A DNA stretch of 64,000 bases. It comes from Sporosarcina sp. 6E9 (GTDB taxonomy: Bacteria > Bacillota > Bacilli > Bacillales_A > Planococcaceae). This document shows, piece after piece, positions 17,540 to 25,720 of the stretch. The position numbers and the translations under genes were made by a program. The first letter of the stretch is position 1, and each line of letters starts with the position of its first letter. The stretch covers positions 98,844-162,843 of the forward strand of contig NZ_JAGEMN010000005.1 of NCBI RefSeq assembly GCF_017921835.1. Direction: 5' to 3'. The notes under the pieces were generated by a model. It was not told the DNA's origin and searched no databases. It saw only the letters and a list, made by a program, of their open reading frames with translations.

Positions 17540-18430
17540 TTACAGCATTTTATGCTCAATAATCTCAACAAAACGAGCTGCAGCTCTCGTCAGTGGAACA
17601 CTTTTTAACGAACAGGCGCCGATACTCCTTTTTGGAATCTTTTCAACGAGCTCTACTTCATTCAATAAACCATTGGTTAAGTATTCCTGAGAGAATTCTT
17701 TCGTTACACAAGCTATTCCTAAATTGATTTTTGCAAACTCCAATAACAAGTCATGCGAACCTAATTCGAATTCTGGTGCTATCCGTATACCTTTTGAAAG
17801 TATAAAGTCTTCTACATATTTCCGTGAATTCGATTTCGATTCTAGAAATATTAAGGGCAACTTCACTAATTTATCGAAGCTAATGGGTTTAGATAATATA
17901 CTTTTGTATTTCTCTCCACAGACAAAAACGTCGTGAACATCCGTAAAGGGTCGAAGCTCCAGCGTCGGATCATCTAATGGAAAATTACAAATGACAATAT
18001 CCACTTCTCCCGCTTTTAGGATTGAAATCAATTCTAATGTCGTACCATTTTCAATTTTATATTTAATATTTGGATATCGATTGTGGAATACTTCTAAATA
18101 AGGAAGTAAATAATACCTAGAGATGGTGTCGCCAACGCCGATTCTTAATTCACCGGCGGTTAAGTTTTTGAATTCCAAAATCTTATCTTCACCAACATGC
18201 AACAGGTTAATTGCTGAATTGGCATACTCAAAGAGAAGCTGGCCTTCATGAGTGAGCGTCACACCCTTGGGCGTACGATTAAACAGACGCACGTCTAGTT
18301 CCCTTTCCAACTGCATAATCGCTTGACTGACTGCCGGTTGAGTCATATACATATCTTTAGCCGCTTCGGAAAAACTTTCACTTTTTCCGACCTGACAAAA
18401 CACCTTGTATAAATCTAATTTGCTAACCAT
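17540..18430 (-). CDS. LysR-family transcriptional regulator
   Basis: This is a 296-residue LysR-type regulator. Residues 1-60 hold the winged HTH (FSEAAKDMYMTQPAVSQAIMQLERELDVRLFNR), and residues 90-290 are the periplasmic-binding-protein-like effector domain (LRIGVGDTISRYYLLPYL), as in the CysL/CynR group. The ATG at 18430 has AAGGGG 7 bases upstream; the upstream ATG at 18454 contains this SD within its frame. It is transcribed divergently from the CofE-like gene, with 125 bases between the starts. This is the standard LysR layout, so that gene is the likely target. The effector is unknown. Confidence 0.9.
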   Translation of the reverse strand: MVSKLDLYKVFCQVGKSESFSEAAKDMYMTQPAVSQAIMQLERELDVRLFNRTPKGVTLTHEGQLLFEYANSAINLLHVGEDKILEFKNLTAGELRIGVGDTISRYYLLPYLEVFHNRYPNIKYKIENGTTLELISILKAGEVDIVICNFPLDDPTLELRPFTDVHDVFVCGEKYKSILSKPISFDKLVKLPLIFLESKSNSRKYVEDFILSKGIRIAPEFELGSHDLLLEFAKINLGIACVTKEFSQEYLTNGLLNEVELVEKIPKRSIGACSLKSVPLTRAAARFVEIIEHKML

Positions 18431-18555
18431 ATAAGCACCCCTTATACCTACCATTCGTTATATTAATTTTACTTATACCATTAACCTAGTGTATATTACA
18501 AGTAGATACTTATCATAACTGACAGTGACGTTTATGTTAGTAAGGAGCGATTTGT

Positions 18556-19746
18556 GTGGAAAGAGTTGTAGGAACAGTTGCGAGAGGGCTTCGCTGCCCG
18601 ATTATTAACGAAGGCGATAACATTGAAGAAATCGTTGTAGACAGCGTTTTAAAAGCTGCTGAAATTGAAAAACTAACCATTAATGATAAAGACATTGTGT
18701 CCATAACTGAATCGATTGTTGCACGTGCACAAGGGAACTATGCGACGATTGATCATATTGCTACAGATATTCAAGCTAAATTTGAAGACGATACGATTGG
18801 CGTCATTTTCCCCATTTTGAGCCGTAACCGTTTCGGGAATTGTTTACGTGGGATTGCCAAAGGTGCGAAAAAGATTGTGTTAATGCTTAGCTATCCTTCA
18901 GATGAAGTCGGTAACCACTTAGTTGATCTTGACATGCTTGATGAAAAAGGCATCAACCCTTGGACCGATGTGCTGACGGAAAAAGAGTTCCGTGATCTTT
19001 TCGGTATTAATAAACATGCATTTACGGGTATTGATTATATCGAGTACTATAAATCATTAGCTGCTGAATTTGGCACTGAGTGCGAAGTCATCTTCTCCAA
19101 TAAACCAGAAACGATTTTGGAATATACAAAAAGCGTTCTCGCTTGTGATATCCATTCAAGAATTCGCACAAAGAAAATCTTGAAAGCCAATGGTGCAAAA
19201 AAGGTGTACAGCCTTGATAACCTGTTAAATGAATCAATCGATGGCAGCGGTTATAACAAAGAGTTTGGCCTTTTAGGTTCAAACACCTCAACTGATGACG
19301 GAATGAAATTATTCCCGCGTGATTGCCAACCCGTTGTCGACAATATTCAACAAATGTTAAAAGACAAAACTGGTAAAACGATAGAAGTAATGGTTTACGG
19401 AGACGGCGCATTTAAAGACCCTATCGGAAAGATTTGGGAATTAGCGGATCCAGTCGTATCCCCTGCTTACACTGCAGGACTTGACGGGACGCCAAACGAA
19501 GTAAAACTGAAATACCTTGCAGATAATAATTTCGCTGACTTAAGAGGCGACGAGCTAAAACAAGCAATCTCGGAGTTCATCGATACCAAAAATGACGACC
19601 TTACAGATTCCAAAGAGTCTTTAGGAACAACACCTCGAAAACTAACGGATCTAATTGGTTCATTAGCTGACTTAACTTCAGGTAGCGGGGATAAAGGCAC
19701 GCCGATTGTCTTCATACAAGGTTATTTCGATAACTTCACAAAATAA
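18556..19746 (+). CDS. CofE-like protein (coenzyme F420-0:L-glutamate ligase family)
   Basis: This 396-residue protein belongs, by my reading, to the F420 ligase (CofE) family. The segment KDIVSITESIVARAQGNY near residues 44-62 matches the nucleotide/metal-site motif of CofE, and DGAFKDPIGKIWELADP near residue 280 is strongly conserved-looking. It is longer than archaeal CofE (about 250 residues) by an inserted middle region. The start is GTG with AAGGAG 8 bases upstream. A LysR gene is divergent. No other F420 gene is in the window, and Bacillales are not known F420 producers, so it probably ligates an amino acid to some other acceptor. The family call is fairly firm; the reaction is unknown. 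Confidence 0.7.
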   Translation: MERVVGTVARGLRCPIINEGDNIEEIVVDSVLKAAEIEKLTINDKDIVSITESIVARAQGNYATIDHIATDIQAKFEDDTIGVIFPILSRNRFGNCLRGIAKGAKKIVLMLSYPSDEVGNHLVDLDMLDEKGINPWTDVLTEKEFRDLFGINKHAFTGIDYIEYYKSLAAEFGTECEVIFSNKPETILEYTKSVLACDIHSRIRTKKILKANGAKKVYSLDNLLNESIDGSGYNKEFGLLGSNTSTDDGMKLFPRDCQPVVDNIQQMLKDKTGKTIEVMVYGDGAFKDPIGKIWELADPVVSPAYTAGLDGTPNEVKLKYLADNNFADLRGDELKQAISEFIDTKNDDLTDSKESLGTTPRKLTDLIGSLADLTSGSGDKGTPIVFIQGYFDNFTK

Positions 19747-19756
19747 TACATGCGAA

Positions 19757-19795
19757 AACACCACCAACATGGAAAATTGTTGGTGGTGTTTTATT
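19757..19795 (+). terminator. Rho-independent terminator after the CofE-like gene
   Basis: Stem AACACCACCAACA / TGTTGGTGGTGTT, 13 perfect pairs, followed by TTATT. A-residues on the left side let it also serve the convergent Nudix gene. Confidence 0.9.
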
Positions 19796-19859
19796 ATCGT
19801 TTCTCACTGTATTTACGTTAACGGATTAGCTATAGAAGACTTGTATTTCCTTTTATCGC

Positions 19860-20477
19860 TTACTTTATGACTTCAATAAAATGTTTTAATATCCGAGCCG
19901 TTAGCCCCCAGATTGTGTACTGCTCATAGTCAAAGAACCATTCTTCAATTGAATGCGTTCTCCATTGATATTCGGCACCATTCGCTATCTTTTCAAAGGG
20001 AAAGTTTGCTGAAGGTACAGGTTCAACAGATACCGAATGCATATAAGGCTCATAATTCAATAGCCATTCGACCGGAACAGTAAATACCTCTTCAACCTCA
20101 TCTGTGTTATAAGAAGGAATAATTTGATCATAATCTATGATAGCGACAAATGGATAGACAACAAATGTCGGGGAGGCAATATAAGGGCTTAACCCGCGTG
20201 TATGCGAGACCGTCTTCGGGTCTATCCCCAACTCTTCATGCGTTTCCCGCAAAGCAGCCGCTAAAGGAGTTGGATCCGAGGCGTCAATCCGACCACCTGG
20301 AAAACTAATGTCGCCAGGTTGCCTTCTCATTGTGGCTGAACGCACTTCGAAAAGAATATGCCATTCCCCGTTCACTTCAACTAATGGTATTAAAACAGCT
20401 GAACGGAAAGCAGTGTCCTCCCCTATAAATAGAGGCTGACCTTTGTTCAGCTGGTTTTTCAGTTTATCTAAGAACAA
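19860..20477 (-). CDS. Nudix hydrolase, CoA pyrophosphatase type
   Basis: This predicted coenzyme A pyrophosphatase cleaves CoA to 4'-phosphopantetheine and 3',5'-ADP. The CoA-group signature and the Nudix box are contiguous: GDISFPGGRID then ALRETHEELGI, near residues 53-80, with the Glu residues for Mg2+ present. The 205-residue length fits the NUDT7/YeaB-like enzymes. The start is TTG with GAGGAG about 6 bases upstream. It is the last gene of a possible three-gene minus-strand run with a DUF1456 and a DUF4317 gene, though gaps of 98 and 46 bases leave room for separate promoters. The protein is cytoplasmic. Confidence 0.88.
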   Translation of the reverse strand: MFLDKLKNQLNKGQPLFIGEDTAFRSAVLIPLVEVNGEWHILFEVRSATMRRQPGDISFPGGRIDASDPTPLAAALRETHEELGIDPKTVSHTRGLSPYIASPTFVVYPFVAIIDYDQIIPSYNTDEVEEVFTVPVEWLLNYEPYMHSVSVEPVPSANFPFEKIANGAEYQWRTHSIEEWFFDYEQYTIWGLTARILKHFIEVIK

Positions 20478-20575
20478 AGAATTCTCCTCATTTCAATGAT
20501 TATATTAGTAATAGCGTATCACTAATTATGAGTGAAGAAGAATAGAATTGTAGACAAAAATTCATCTTCTTTAAA

Positions 20576-21091
20576 TCAATCCCGGTAGCGCATTGCCAAT
20601 CCCTTCAAGAAATTTCTGGCATACCGATCGCCGCATTCCTTGTAATTTCGGTGCCCTTCTTTTCTGAGTACAGCACTCAATTCGCTATTGGACAGAATGG
20701 TTCCTGTGTCACTTAAGATATCAAGCATATCTTCACTGGTAAGTGTAAGTGCAATTTTTACTTTCTTTAACAGGATATTATTCACGTTTCGATCATTCAT
20801 TGTCATTGGAACTGGTTTTTCAGAATCAGATGCCCCTCTTTTAAATGTGATTAAACCATTTAAAAAGGATTCTAACATGTTGTTATCGAGTTTTTTCTTA
20901 TAGTCATTCGCCTGGAATTCCTCTTCATCTACTTCATGACCATCTTTTTTTACTTTGGATAAAATCGCTTGAATATCATCTTTTGCGATTTCAATACCGC
21001 CCAATCCAAAAATCTCAACCATTTCAGCATCTTTTAGATTCAATGCATAGCGCAATCTAGTTAAAATATCATTATTATTCATTTTTATCAT
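20576..21091 (-). CDS. DUF1456 (YehS-like) protein
   Basis: This cytoplasmic protein of unknown function has two related DUF1456 halves: residues 4-85 (NDILTRLRYALNLKDAEMVEIFGLGG ... FLNGLITFKRG) and residues 105-170 (NNILLKKVKIALTLTSEDMLDIL ... FLKGLAMRYRD). E. coli YehS has the same two-repeat layout. Between the halves is a charged segment (KKDGHEVDEEEF). The ATG at 21091 has AGAAAGG 5 bases upstream; a TTG directly before it and an ATG three codons later are alternatives. It sits between DUF4317 and Nudix genes. No function is established for the family. Confidence 0.85.
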   Translation of the reverse strand: MIKMNNNDILTRLRYALNLKDAEMVEIFGLGGIEIAKDDIQAILSKVKKDGHEVDEEEFQANDYKKKLDNNMLESFLNGLITFKRGASDSEKPVPMTMNDRNVNNILLKKVKIALTLTSEDMLDILSDTGTILSNSELSAVLRKEGHRNYKECGDRYARNFLKGLAMRYRD

Positions 21092-21137
21092 CAAAACCTT
21101 TCTGATTTATATTTGTAATAAGGTAATTATCGTTAAA

Positions 21138-22328
21138 CTACTCCAGCAGCTCTTCTGAAAGTAGCGTAAACCCTTCAATCATCGTATCTTCTTCTACCTC
21201 AATCAATAAGCAGCGCTTACCATTGACATTGACCTGTCTGACATATCTCAAATCCTGCGGGCTAATGGCGATATTTGCGACTTTCGTTTGGATTTTAATC
21301 GATTTCGACGTATAACTCGGAACAACGTGGCTTGCTTTCAGTTCGTATGTTTCATCTTCAATCACTTGTTGGAAAGCTCTTTCCACTTTTTCCGAATTCA
21401 CTTCTTCCACACCGCTCGCCTTCAGCACCCGGGTAACCTCTACCGTATCCAAAGTAGGAATGCTTTCCCCTACCTCTTCATCGTCTTCCACCTCCAACAT
21501 GCGTTGGATTTCATCATACACACCTGCCAGAGTTTTTGTATCCATCTCATCACCAACAACCGATTTCACAATTTCTTCAAAAACAGCTTTATCATCGTCG
21601 GCTGTCATGATTTCTTCCCCGTTCAGCACATTCTCAATAAATTGGTAATCCGGCTTATTCGCTTTACCAGCAGCATAAAGGATGTGATTAACATCTGCCG
21701 CGTTATCTGTGAAGCAGGGGAACAAGAATCCGCCAATTGGCGACGTTAAGTTGACGACCGGATCAAGCATCGTAGGCGACCTAAATTCCTTCTCGGTGAA
21801 ATCAAATACCAGTGACCGTTTCGGCAATACAGTCTGGTTCATACTACAAAGGATAAAAGGCGTGGTGTACACTTCATCCCGATCAGCCACTTCCCTTTCA
21901 TCACTACGGCGTTTCGTTGGTTTGAAGTAGTCCCCGCGAATGAAAGTAATCACCACGTCCTTTTCATATTGAACGTCTTCGAACATCTTTTCAGCGATTC
22001 GTTGCATAGCCGCTTTCCATTCTTCTACATCTTTCGAATGGAGGCTTTCATATAAAAGCTGCTGTGTATGATCTGTTTGCTCTTCCTCTGGACGCTTGAA
22101 CTTCACCTCAAACAGTTTCACACCCAATTTCCCGCCTAAGACCTTTTTAAAGTTTGTAAGAAATAACTCCTGCTGCTCCATATCCAATAGAGAAAATGAC
22201 TGACTTTCCTCATGATAGATTTCACTGCTTTCCTGCCTAATATACACCTTGTAAATATCCGCGATTTTTAGTAAATCATTGTCTAACTTAAACTGCTTGC
22301 GAATCGCAGCAATATCCTTCTTGTTCAT
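21138..22328 (-). CDS. DUF4317 protein
   Basis: This is a cytoplasmic, mostly acidic protein of the DUF4317 family, found in Firmicutes and functionally uncharacterised. The N-terminus NKKDIAAIRKQFKLDNDLLKI is the recognisable family start. The middle holds FTEKEFRSPTMLDPVVNLTSPIGGFLFPCF, and the C-terminal third (VVPSYTSKSIKIQTKVANIAISPQDLRYV) carries a predicted small beta domain. There is no signal peptide or membrane helix. The ATG at 22328 is preferred over a TTG four codons before, which abuts GGGAG. The spacing from the SD is a little long. A hairpin-like sequence (22381-22405) lies in the leader but is not a convincing terminator. Confidence 0.8.
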   Translation of the reverse strand: MNKKDIAAIRKQFKLDNDLLKIADIYKVYIRQESSEIYHEESQSFSLLDMEQQELFLTNFKKVLGGKLGVKLFEVKFKRPEEEQTDHTQQLLYESLHSKDVEEWKAAMQRIAEKMFEDVQYEKDVVITFIRGDYFKPTKRRSDEREVADRDEVYTTPFILCSMNQTVLPKRSLVFDFTEKEFRSPTMLDPVVNLTSPIGGFLFPCFTDNAADVNHILYAAGKANKPDYQFIENVLNGEEIMTADDDKAVFEEIVKSVVGDEMDTKTLAGVYDEIQRMLEVEDDEEVGESIPTLDTVEVTRVLKASGVEEVNSEKVERAFQQVIEDETYELKASHVVPSYTSKSIKIQTKVANIAISPQDLRYVRQVNVNGKRCLLIEVEEDTMIEGFTLLSEELLE

Positions 22329-22564
22329 ATATAATTCCAACTCCCATACTAGAATGAGTAGCCATATTGACTATAAAATCAAAAAGAGCATCCAAAGCTA
22401 CTCTTTCACTTTAGACGTTCCTTTATTATAGCAATGTTTTTTAATGATGACAGGAACACAGTCCATTTCGAATAATGATTTCTGGGAATACACGGAAATC
22501 ACCTCAGGGCTCGTCTAAAAACATAACTACTTGAATTCTAAAATATTGATCAAAAATGAACACT

Positions 22565-22582
22565 TTGTGAAACATTTCACAA
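22565..22582. promoter_or_regulatory. Rex-type operator 1
   Basis: TTGTGAAACATTTCACAA is an 18-base near-perfect palindrome matching the published Rex consensus (TTGTGAA, 4 A/T-rich bases, TTCACAA) at every arm position. It is the outer of two copies upstream of the PfoR-like gene. Confidence 0.75.
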
Positions 22583-22586
22583 ACCC

Positions 22587-22604
22587 TTGTGAAGTATTTC
22601 ACAA
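22587..22604. promoter_or_regulatory. Rex-type operator 2, overlapping a candidate -35
   Basis: TTGTGAAGTATTTCACAA again has perfect TTGTGAA/TTCACAA arms, extended by CC and GG outside. Its centre is 22 bases from that of operator 1, about two helical turns, so both would face the same side. A promoter TTGTGA (22587-22592), 17-base spacer, TATGTT (22610-22615) would overlap the site, consistent with repression. Rex binds DNA when NADH is low and releases at high NADH. Confidence 0.75.
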
Positions 22605-22647
22605 GGTGTTATGTTTTAGATAGCCAAACAAGAGGAGTTGAACATCT

Positions 22648-23712
22648 ATGGAAAAAGTCAACGTAAAGGAATTTATTAATAAAGTATTAGCAGGCGTTGC
22701 GATGGGAATAGTTGTTGGCTTAATTCCCAACGCTATATTAGGTGAATTGTTTAAATACCTATCCCAATACCATGAAATATTTGCTACCTTGCAAAGTGTT
22801 GTTGTGGGTATCCAATTCACAGTACCGGTAATTGTCGGGGTACTAATAGCTATCCAATTTAAAATGAACCCGCTTCAAACAGTTATTGTAGGTACTGCAG
22901 CATTCGTTGGTAGTGGGGCAGCCAGCTTCCAAGAAAACATGTGGGTTTTAACTGGTATCGGGGATTTGATTAATACGATGATTACAGCCAGTATTGCTGT
23001 ACTAATTATTCTCCTTATTAAAGATAAACTCCAAAGTCTAACGATTATCTTTCTACCCATTATTGCCGGAGGTATTGCAGGTTTTATAGGAATTTTATTG
23101 CTACCATATGTGCAATTACTTACCACAGGAATCGGACATGTCATTAATAGTTTTACAACTTTACAACCATTAGTCATGTATATTCTCATTGCAGTAGCGT
23201 TCAGCGTTTTGATTGTTTCTCCAATTTCAACCGTAGCTATTTCCATGGCCATTGGACTTTCGGGTTTAGCTGCCGGTGCTGCGAACATTGGTATTGCCGC
23301 GGCAGCATGCATGCTTGTTATTGGAACGGTAAGGGTTAATAATAGCGGCGTTCCGATTGCTGTCTTTTTAGGGGCTATGAAAATGATGATGCCAAACTTA
23401 TTAAGACATCCAATCATTACAGTACCAATTGGATTAACGGCGGTAGTGACAGCTATTACCGCAAACTTTTTTGGAATCCAAGGTACAAAGGAGTCTGCAG
23501 GATTTGGTTTTTCCGGTTTAGTTGGCCCGATCAATGCGATTAAATTTATGGAAGGTAGCATGTTAGGGAATGTTTTCACCTTAGCCACTGTTTATTTTAT
23601 CCTACCGTTTGTCGCTGCGTTTATTATTCATCATTTATGTACAAAAGTTTTCAAGCTTTACGATCCTTCAGTATTTAAATTTATTACAGAAGAAAGTGGG
23701 AATGAAAAATGA
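22648..23712 (+). CDS. PfoR-like PTS EIIC-type membrane protein
   Basis: This is a 354-residue polytopic protein with about 9-10 hydrophobic helices, of the PfoR/PTS_EIIC_2 family. It is EIIC-like but lacks EIIA and EIIB domains, so phosphotransfer is doubtful. The VGSGAASFQENMW segment near residue 90 and MIGTVRVNNSGVPIAVFLGAMKMMMPNL-like region near residue 230 are the polar re-entrant-looking parts. Clostridium perfringens PfoR was first named as a regulator, but relatives are now treated as permeases. AGAGGAG lies 10 bases before the ATG. It overlaps the D-lactate dehydrogenase gene by 4 bases and both follow two Rex-like sites. Transport of an organic acid or sugar is an inference. Confidence 0.75.
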   Translation: MEKVNVKEFINKVLAGVAMGIVVGLIPNAILGELFKYLSQYHEIFATLQSVVVGIQFTVPVIVGVLIAIQFKMNPLQTVIVGTAAFVGSGAASFQENMWVLTGIGDLINTMITASIAVLIILLIKDKLQSLTIIFLPIIAGGIAGFIGILLLPYVQLLTTGIGHVINSFTTLQPLVMYILIAVAFSVLIVSPISTVAISMAIGLSGLAAGAANIGIAAAACMLVIGTVRVNNSGVPIAVFLGAMKMMMPNLLRHPIITVPIGLTAVVTAITANFFGIQGTKESAGFGFSGLVGPINAIKFMEGSMLGNVFTLATVYFILPFVAAFIIHHLCTKVFKLYDPSVFKFITEESGNEK

Positions 23713-24704
23713 AAAAAATAATGATGTTTACTATTCGGGAACATGAAAGAGAAGCTGCAAAAGCTTGGGCAAAAAACAACCAAGTAGAAGTTACATTGTC
23801 TGAGGATGTATTAAACATGGAGACCGTTGAACAATTAAAAGGATACGACGGTGTTACTACACAACAAACAGGGAAATTAGATGATCGTATTTATGAAAGG
23901 TTAAATGAGTTAGGAATAAAGCAGATTGCCCAACGAAGCGCGGGATATGATATGTACAATCTTGAAAAAGCATCAAAAAATAACATTATTATCTCCAACG
24001 TACCGAGCTATTCACCAAACTCCATAGCAGAGTATGCTGTAACATCAGCTTTACAACTTGTGCGTAAAACCCATTTAATAGAACAAAAGGTTATGAAGAG
24101 AGACTTTAGATGGCAAGTTCCTATTATGGCGAAAGAGATTAAAAGCCTAGAAGTGGCCATTATTGGTACGGGGCAAATCGGCCAAATAACAGCGAAAATC
24201 TTTAATGGTTTTGGTTCTAAAGTTGTCGGCTACGATTTATATCCAAACGAACAAGCGAAGCAATACCTTGAATATAAGGAAAGTATTGAAGAGGCAGTTG
24301 CAAATGCAGACATCGTTTCCATTCATATGCCTGCGACAGCGGATAATCATCATTTATTTAACGAAGTATTATTTAATCAATTTAAAGACGGTGCAGTCTT
24401 TATCAATACGGCAAGGGGTTCCATTGTAGATACAAAGGCGCTACTTCAAGCATTGGATAGCGGTAAGCTTTCTGGGGCTGCGTTAGATACGTACGAAAAT
24501 GAGAGCACCTATTTCCCCAAAGATTTCCGTGACAAAGAAATTTCTGATCCGATACTAGAGGAATTAATGATGCGCCAAGATGTTATCTTAACACCACATA
24601 TCGCTTTTTATACGGATATCGCAGTTAAAAACTTGGTGGAAGGCGGACTAGATGCATCCCTATCCGTAATAAATACTGGTACGTATGAAACAAGGGTGAA
24701 CTAA
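23709..24704 (+). CDS. D-lactate dehydrogenase (D-2-hydroxyacid dehydrogenase family)
   Basis: This NADH-dependent enzyme probably reduces pyruvate to D-lactate and regenerates NAD+. The Rossmann motif GTGQIG is at residues 153-158 with Asp176 as the NAD-selective acidic residue. The catalytic set is Arg236 (NTARGS), Glu265 (TYENES) and His297 (LTPHIAFYT); TPHIAFYT is the D-LDH variant of the motif, and RSAGYDMYNL near residue 76 is also typical. Its 331 residues are full length. The ATGA overlap shows translational coupling to the PfoR-like permease gene. Location under two Rex-like operators fits an anaerobic/redox-balancing role. Confidence 0.88.
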   Translation: MKKIMMFTIREHEREAAKAWAKNNQVEVTLSEDVLNMETVEQLKGYDGVTTQQTGKLDDRIYERLNELGIKQIAQRSAGYDMYNLEKASKNNIIISNVPSYSPNSIAEYAVTSALQLVRKTHLIEQKVMKRDFRWQVPIMAKEIKSLEVAIIGTGQIGQITAKIFNGFGSKVVGYDLYPNEQAKQYLEYKESIEEAVANADIVSIHMPATADNHHLFNEVLFNQFKDGAVFINTARGSIVDTKALLQALDSGKLSGAALDTYENESTYFPKDFRDKEISDPILEELMMRQDVILTPHIAFYTDIAVKNLVEGGLDASLSVINTGTYETRVN

Positions 24705-24730
24705 AAAGGTTATGCTCTCCTCGATGATTT

Positions 24731-24780
24731 AAACCCCCGATAAGTGGACACTTTAAAAAGTTGACCCAATCGGGGGTTTT
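24731..24780 (+). terminator. Rho-independent terminator after D-LDH
   Basis: Stem AAACCCCCGAT / ATCGGGGGTTT, 11 perfect pairs, with a 27-base loop and a T-run. A-residues on the left also allow termination of the convergent rlmH transcript. Confidence 0.85.
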
Positions 24781-24848
24781 TCTGTTAAGAAAACTTATAT
24801 ACTTTTAAAAAAACTTGGAATTACCGCCGCATTTCAACATGCTTGGCC

Positions 24849-25328
24849 CTATTTATGATAAGGTTCATTTTTCATAATTTTAAACGCCCGATACACCTGC
24901 TCCATCAAAATCAGTTTCATCAGTTGATGCGGAAAAGTCATTTTCGAAAACGACAAGAGTTCGTCTGATCTACTATAAATAGACTCATGCAAACCGAGTG
25001 ATCCACCGATAATAAACGAAACCTTACTTCGACCATATGTCGCAAGTGATTCTAATCCGGCCGCCAACTCTTCCGAAGACTTCATCTTCCCTTCAATTGC
25101 CAGCGCAATGACATAATCATTATCACCGATTTTAGCCAGCAGTCGTTCAGCCTCATTTTTCTTTACAATTTCCATATCTGCTTCACTTAATGTTTCGGGA
25201 GCTTTTTCGTCAGCCACCTCAACAATATTTATTTTGGCATAAGGTTTTAACCTTTTACTAAATTCTTCAATACCCATTTTCATATATTTATCTTTTACCT
25301 TGCCCACAGTCGCAATCGTGATGTTCAT
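24849..25328 (-). CDS. rlmH: 23S rRNA (pseudouridine1915-N3)-methyltransferase RlmH
   Basis: This SPOUT-class enzyme methylates pseudouridine 1915 in helix 69 of 23S rRNA, using S-adenosylmethionine. The C-terminal knot region [16 protein letters not shown] near residues 105-120 binds the cofactor, and [26 protein letters not shown] near residue 128 is the strongly conserved dimer/substrate segment ending in the NEPYHK tail. Its 159 residues match the family exactly. In Bacillus this gene is yydA. It is followed upstream by a DnaA-box cluster and the CxxH/CxxC gene. Confidence 0.95.
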   Translation of the reverse strand: MNITIATVGKVKDKYMKMGIEEFSKRLKPYAKINIVEVADEKAPETLSEADMEIVKKNEAERLLAKIGDNDYVIALAIEGKMKSSEELAAGLESLATYGRSKVSFIIGGSLGLHESIYSRSDELLSFSKMTFPHQLMKLILMEQVYRAFKIMKNEPYHK

Positions 25329-25331
25329 AAG

Positions 25332-25708
25332 TTATCCACCCTTTTTTTATCGTTACAAACACATCTTATGCACATATCCACAGAAGTTATCTACATATTG
25401 TGTCCGACTATTTGTTCGCCACAACATACAATGCAGACTCATTACAGTATGTACACTTTGTGGATAACTTCTCGGATTCCGGTACCGCTTTCATTACCGG
25501 ATAAACTTCTTCTTTTTCAATTAATTCGTCAAGTGCTTGATCTATATGCATTTGACAGCTATAAATTTTCATTAATAACCCTACTTTCGTTCATTTTCTT
25601 TTAAACATACTTATTCACAAATTCTGAGAACTATCCACAACTGTGAGAATTGACAAATAAATAAGCGGAACAGCCATCATTTTCGCTACTCCGCCTATTT
25701 GTGGATAA
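25332..25708. promoter_or_regulatory. DnaA-box cluster upstream of rlmH
   Basis: Two perfect DnaA boxes (TGTGGATAA at 25459-25467 and 25700-25708) and one-mismatch forms occur here: TTATCCACC at 25332, ATATCCACA at 25374, TTATCTACA at 25387, TTATTCACA at 25611 and CTATCCACA at 25631. Seven sites lie within 380 bases, while the rest of the left half is nearly free of them. In B. subtilis a DnaA-box cluster at the same gene (yydA) is a known oriC-proximal titration site that restrains initiation. Confidence 0.65.
25408..25572 (-). CDS. CxxH/CxxC small protein
   Basis: This is a 54-residue protein. It starts MKIYSCQMHID and contains KCTYCNE near residue 40, so it has one CxxH and one CxxC motif, a likely single zinc site. 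It resembles the CxxH/CxxC (BA_5709-type) family that Bacillales carry between rlmH and htrA, so location supports the call. AGGG lies 7 bases before the ATG, and the TAG stop is at 25408-25410. Two perfect DnaA boxes flank or overlap it. Its role is unknown; a zinc-binding regulatory or adaptor function is an inference. Confidence 0.78.
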   Translation of the reverse strand: MKIYSCQMHIDQALDELIEKEEVYPVMKAVPESEKLSTKCTYCNESALYVVANK

Positions 25709-25720
25709 GTTATTTAACCT

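Noticed and set aside
18556..19746. Evidence of F420 biosynthesis
   Set aside because: Only one CofE-like gene is present; one family member does not make a pathway.
22381..22405. Hairpin upstream of the DUF4317 gene as a terminator
   Set aside because: The stem is short and interrupted, and no gene ends there on the minus strand.
22875..23588. 237-codon frame opposite the PfoR-like gene
   Set aside because: It is an antisense shadow: the sense frame is a well-formed membrane protein and the opposite frame has no SD.
24741..24769. Loop of the D-LDH terminator as an insertion-sequence remnant
   Set aside because: Some words resemble IS ends, but there is no target duplication or second end; one loop is not evidence.
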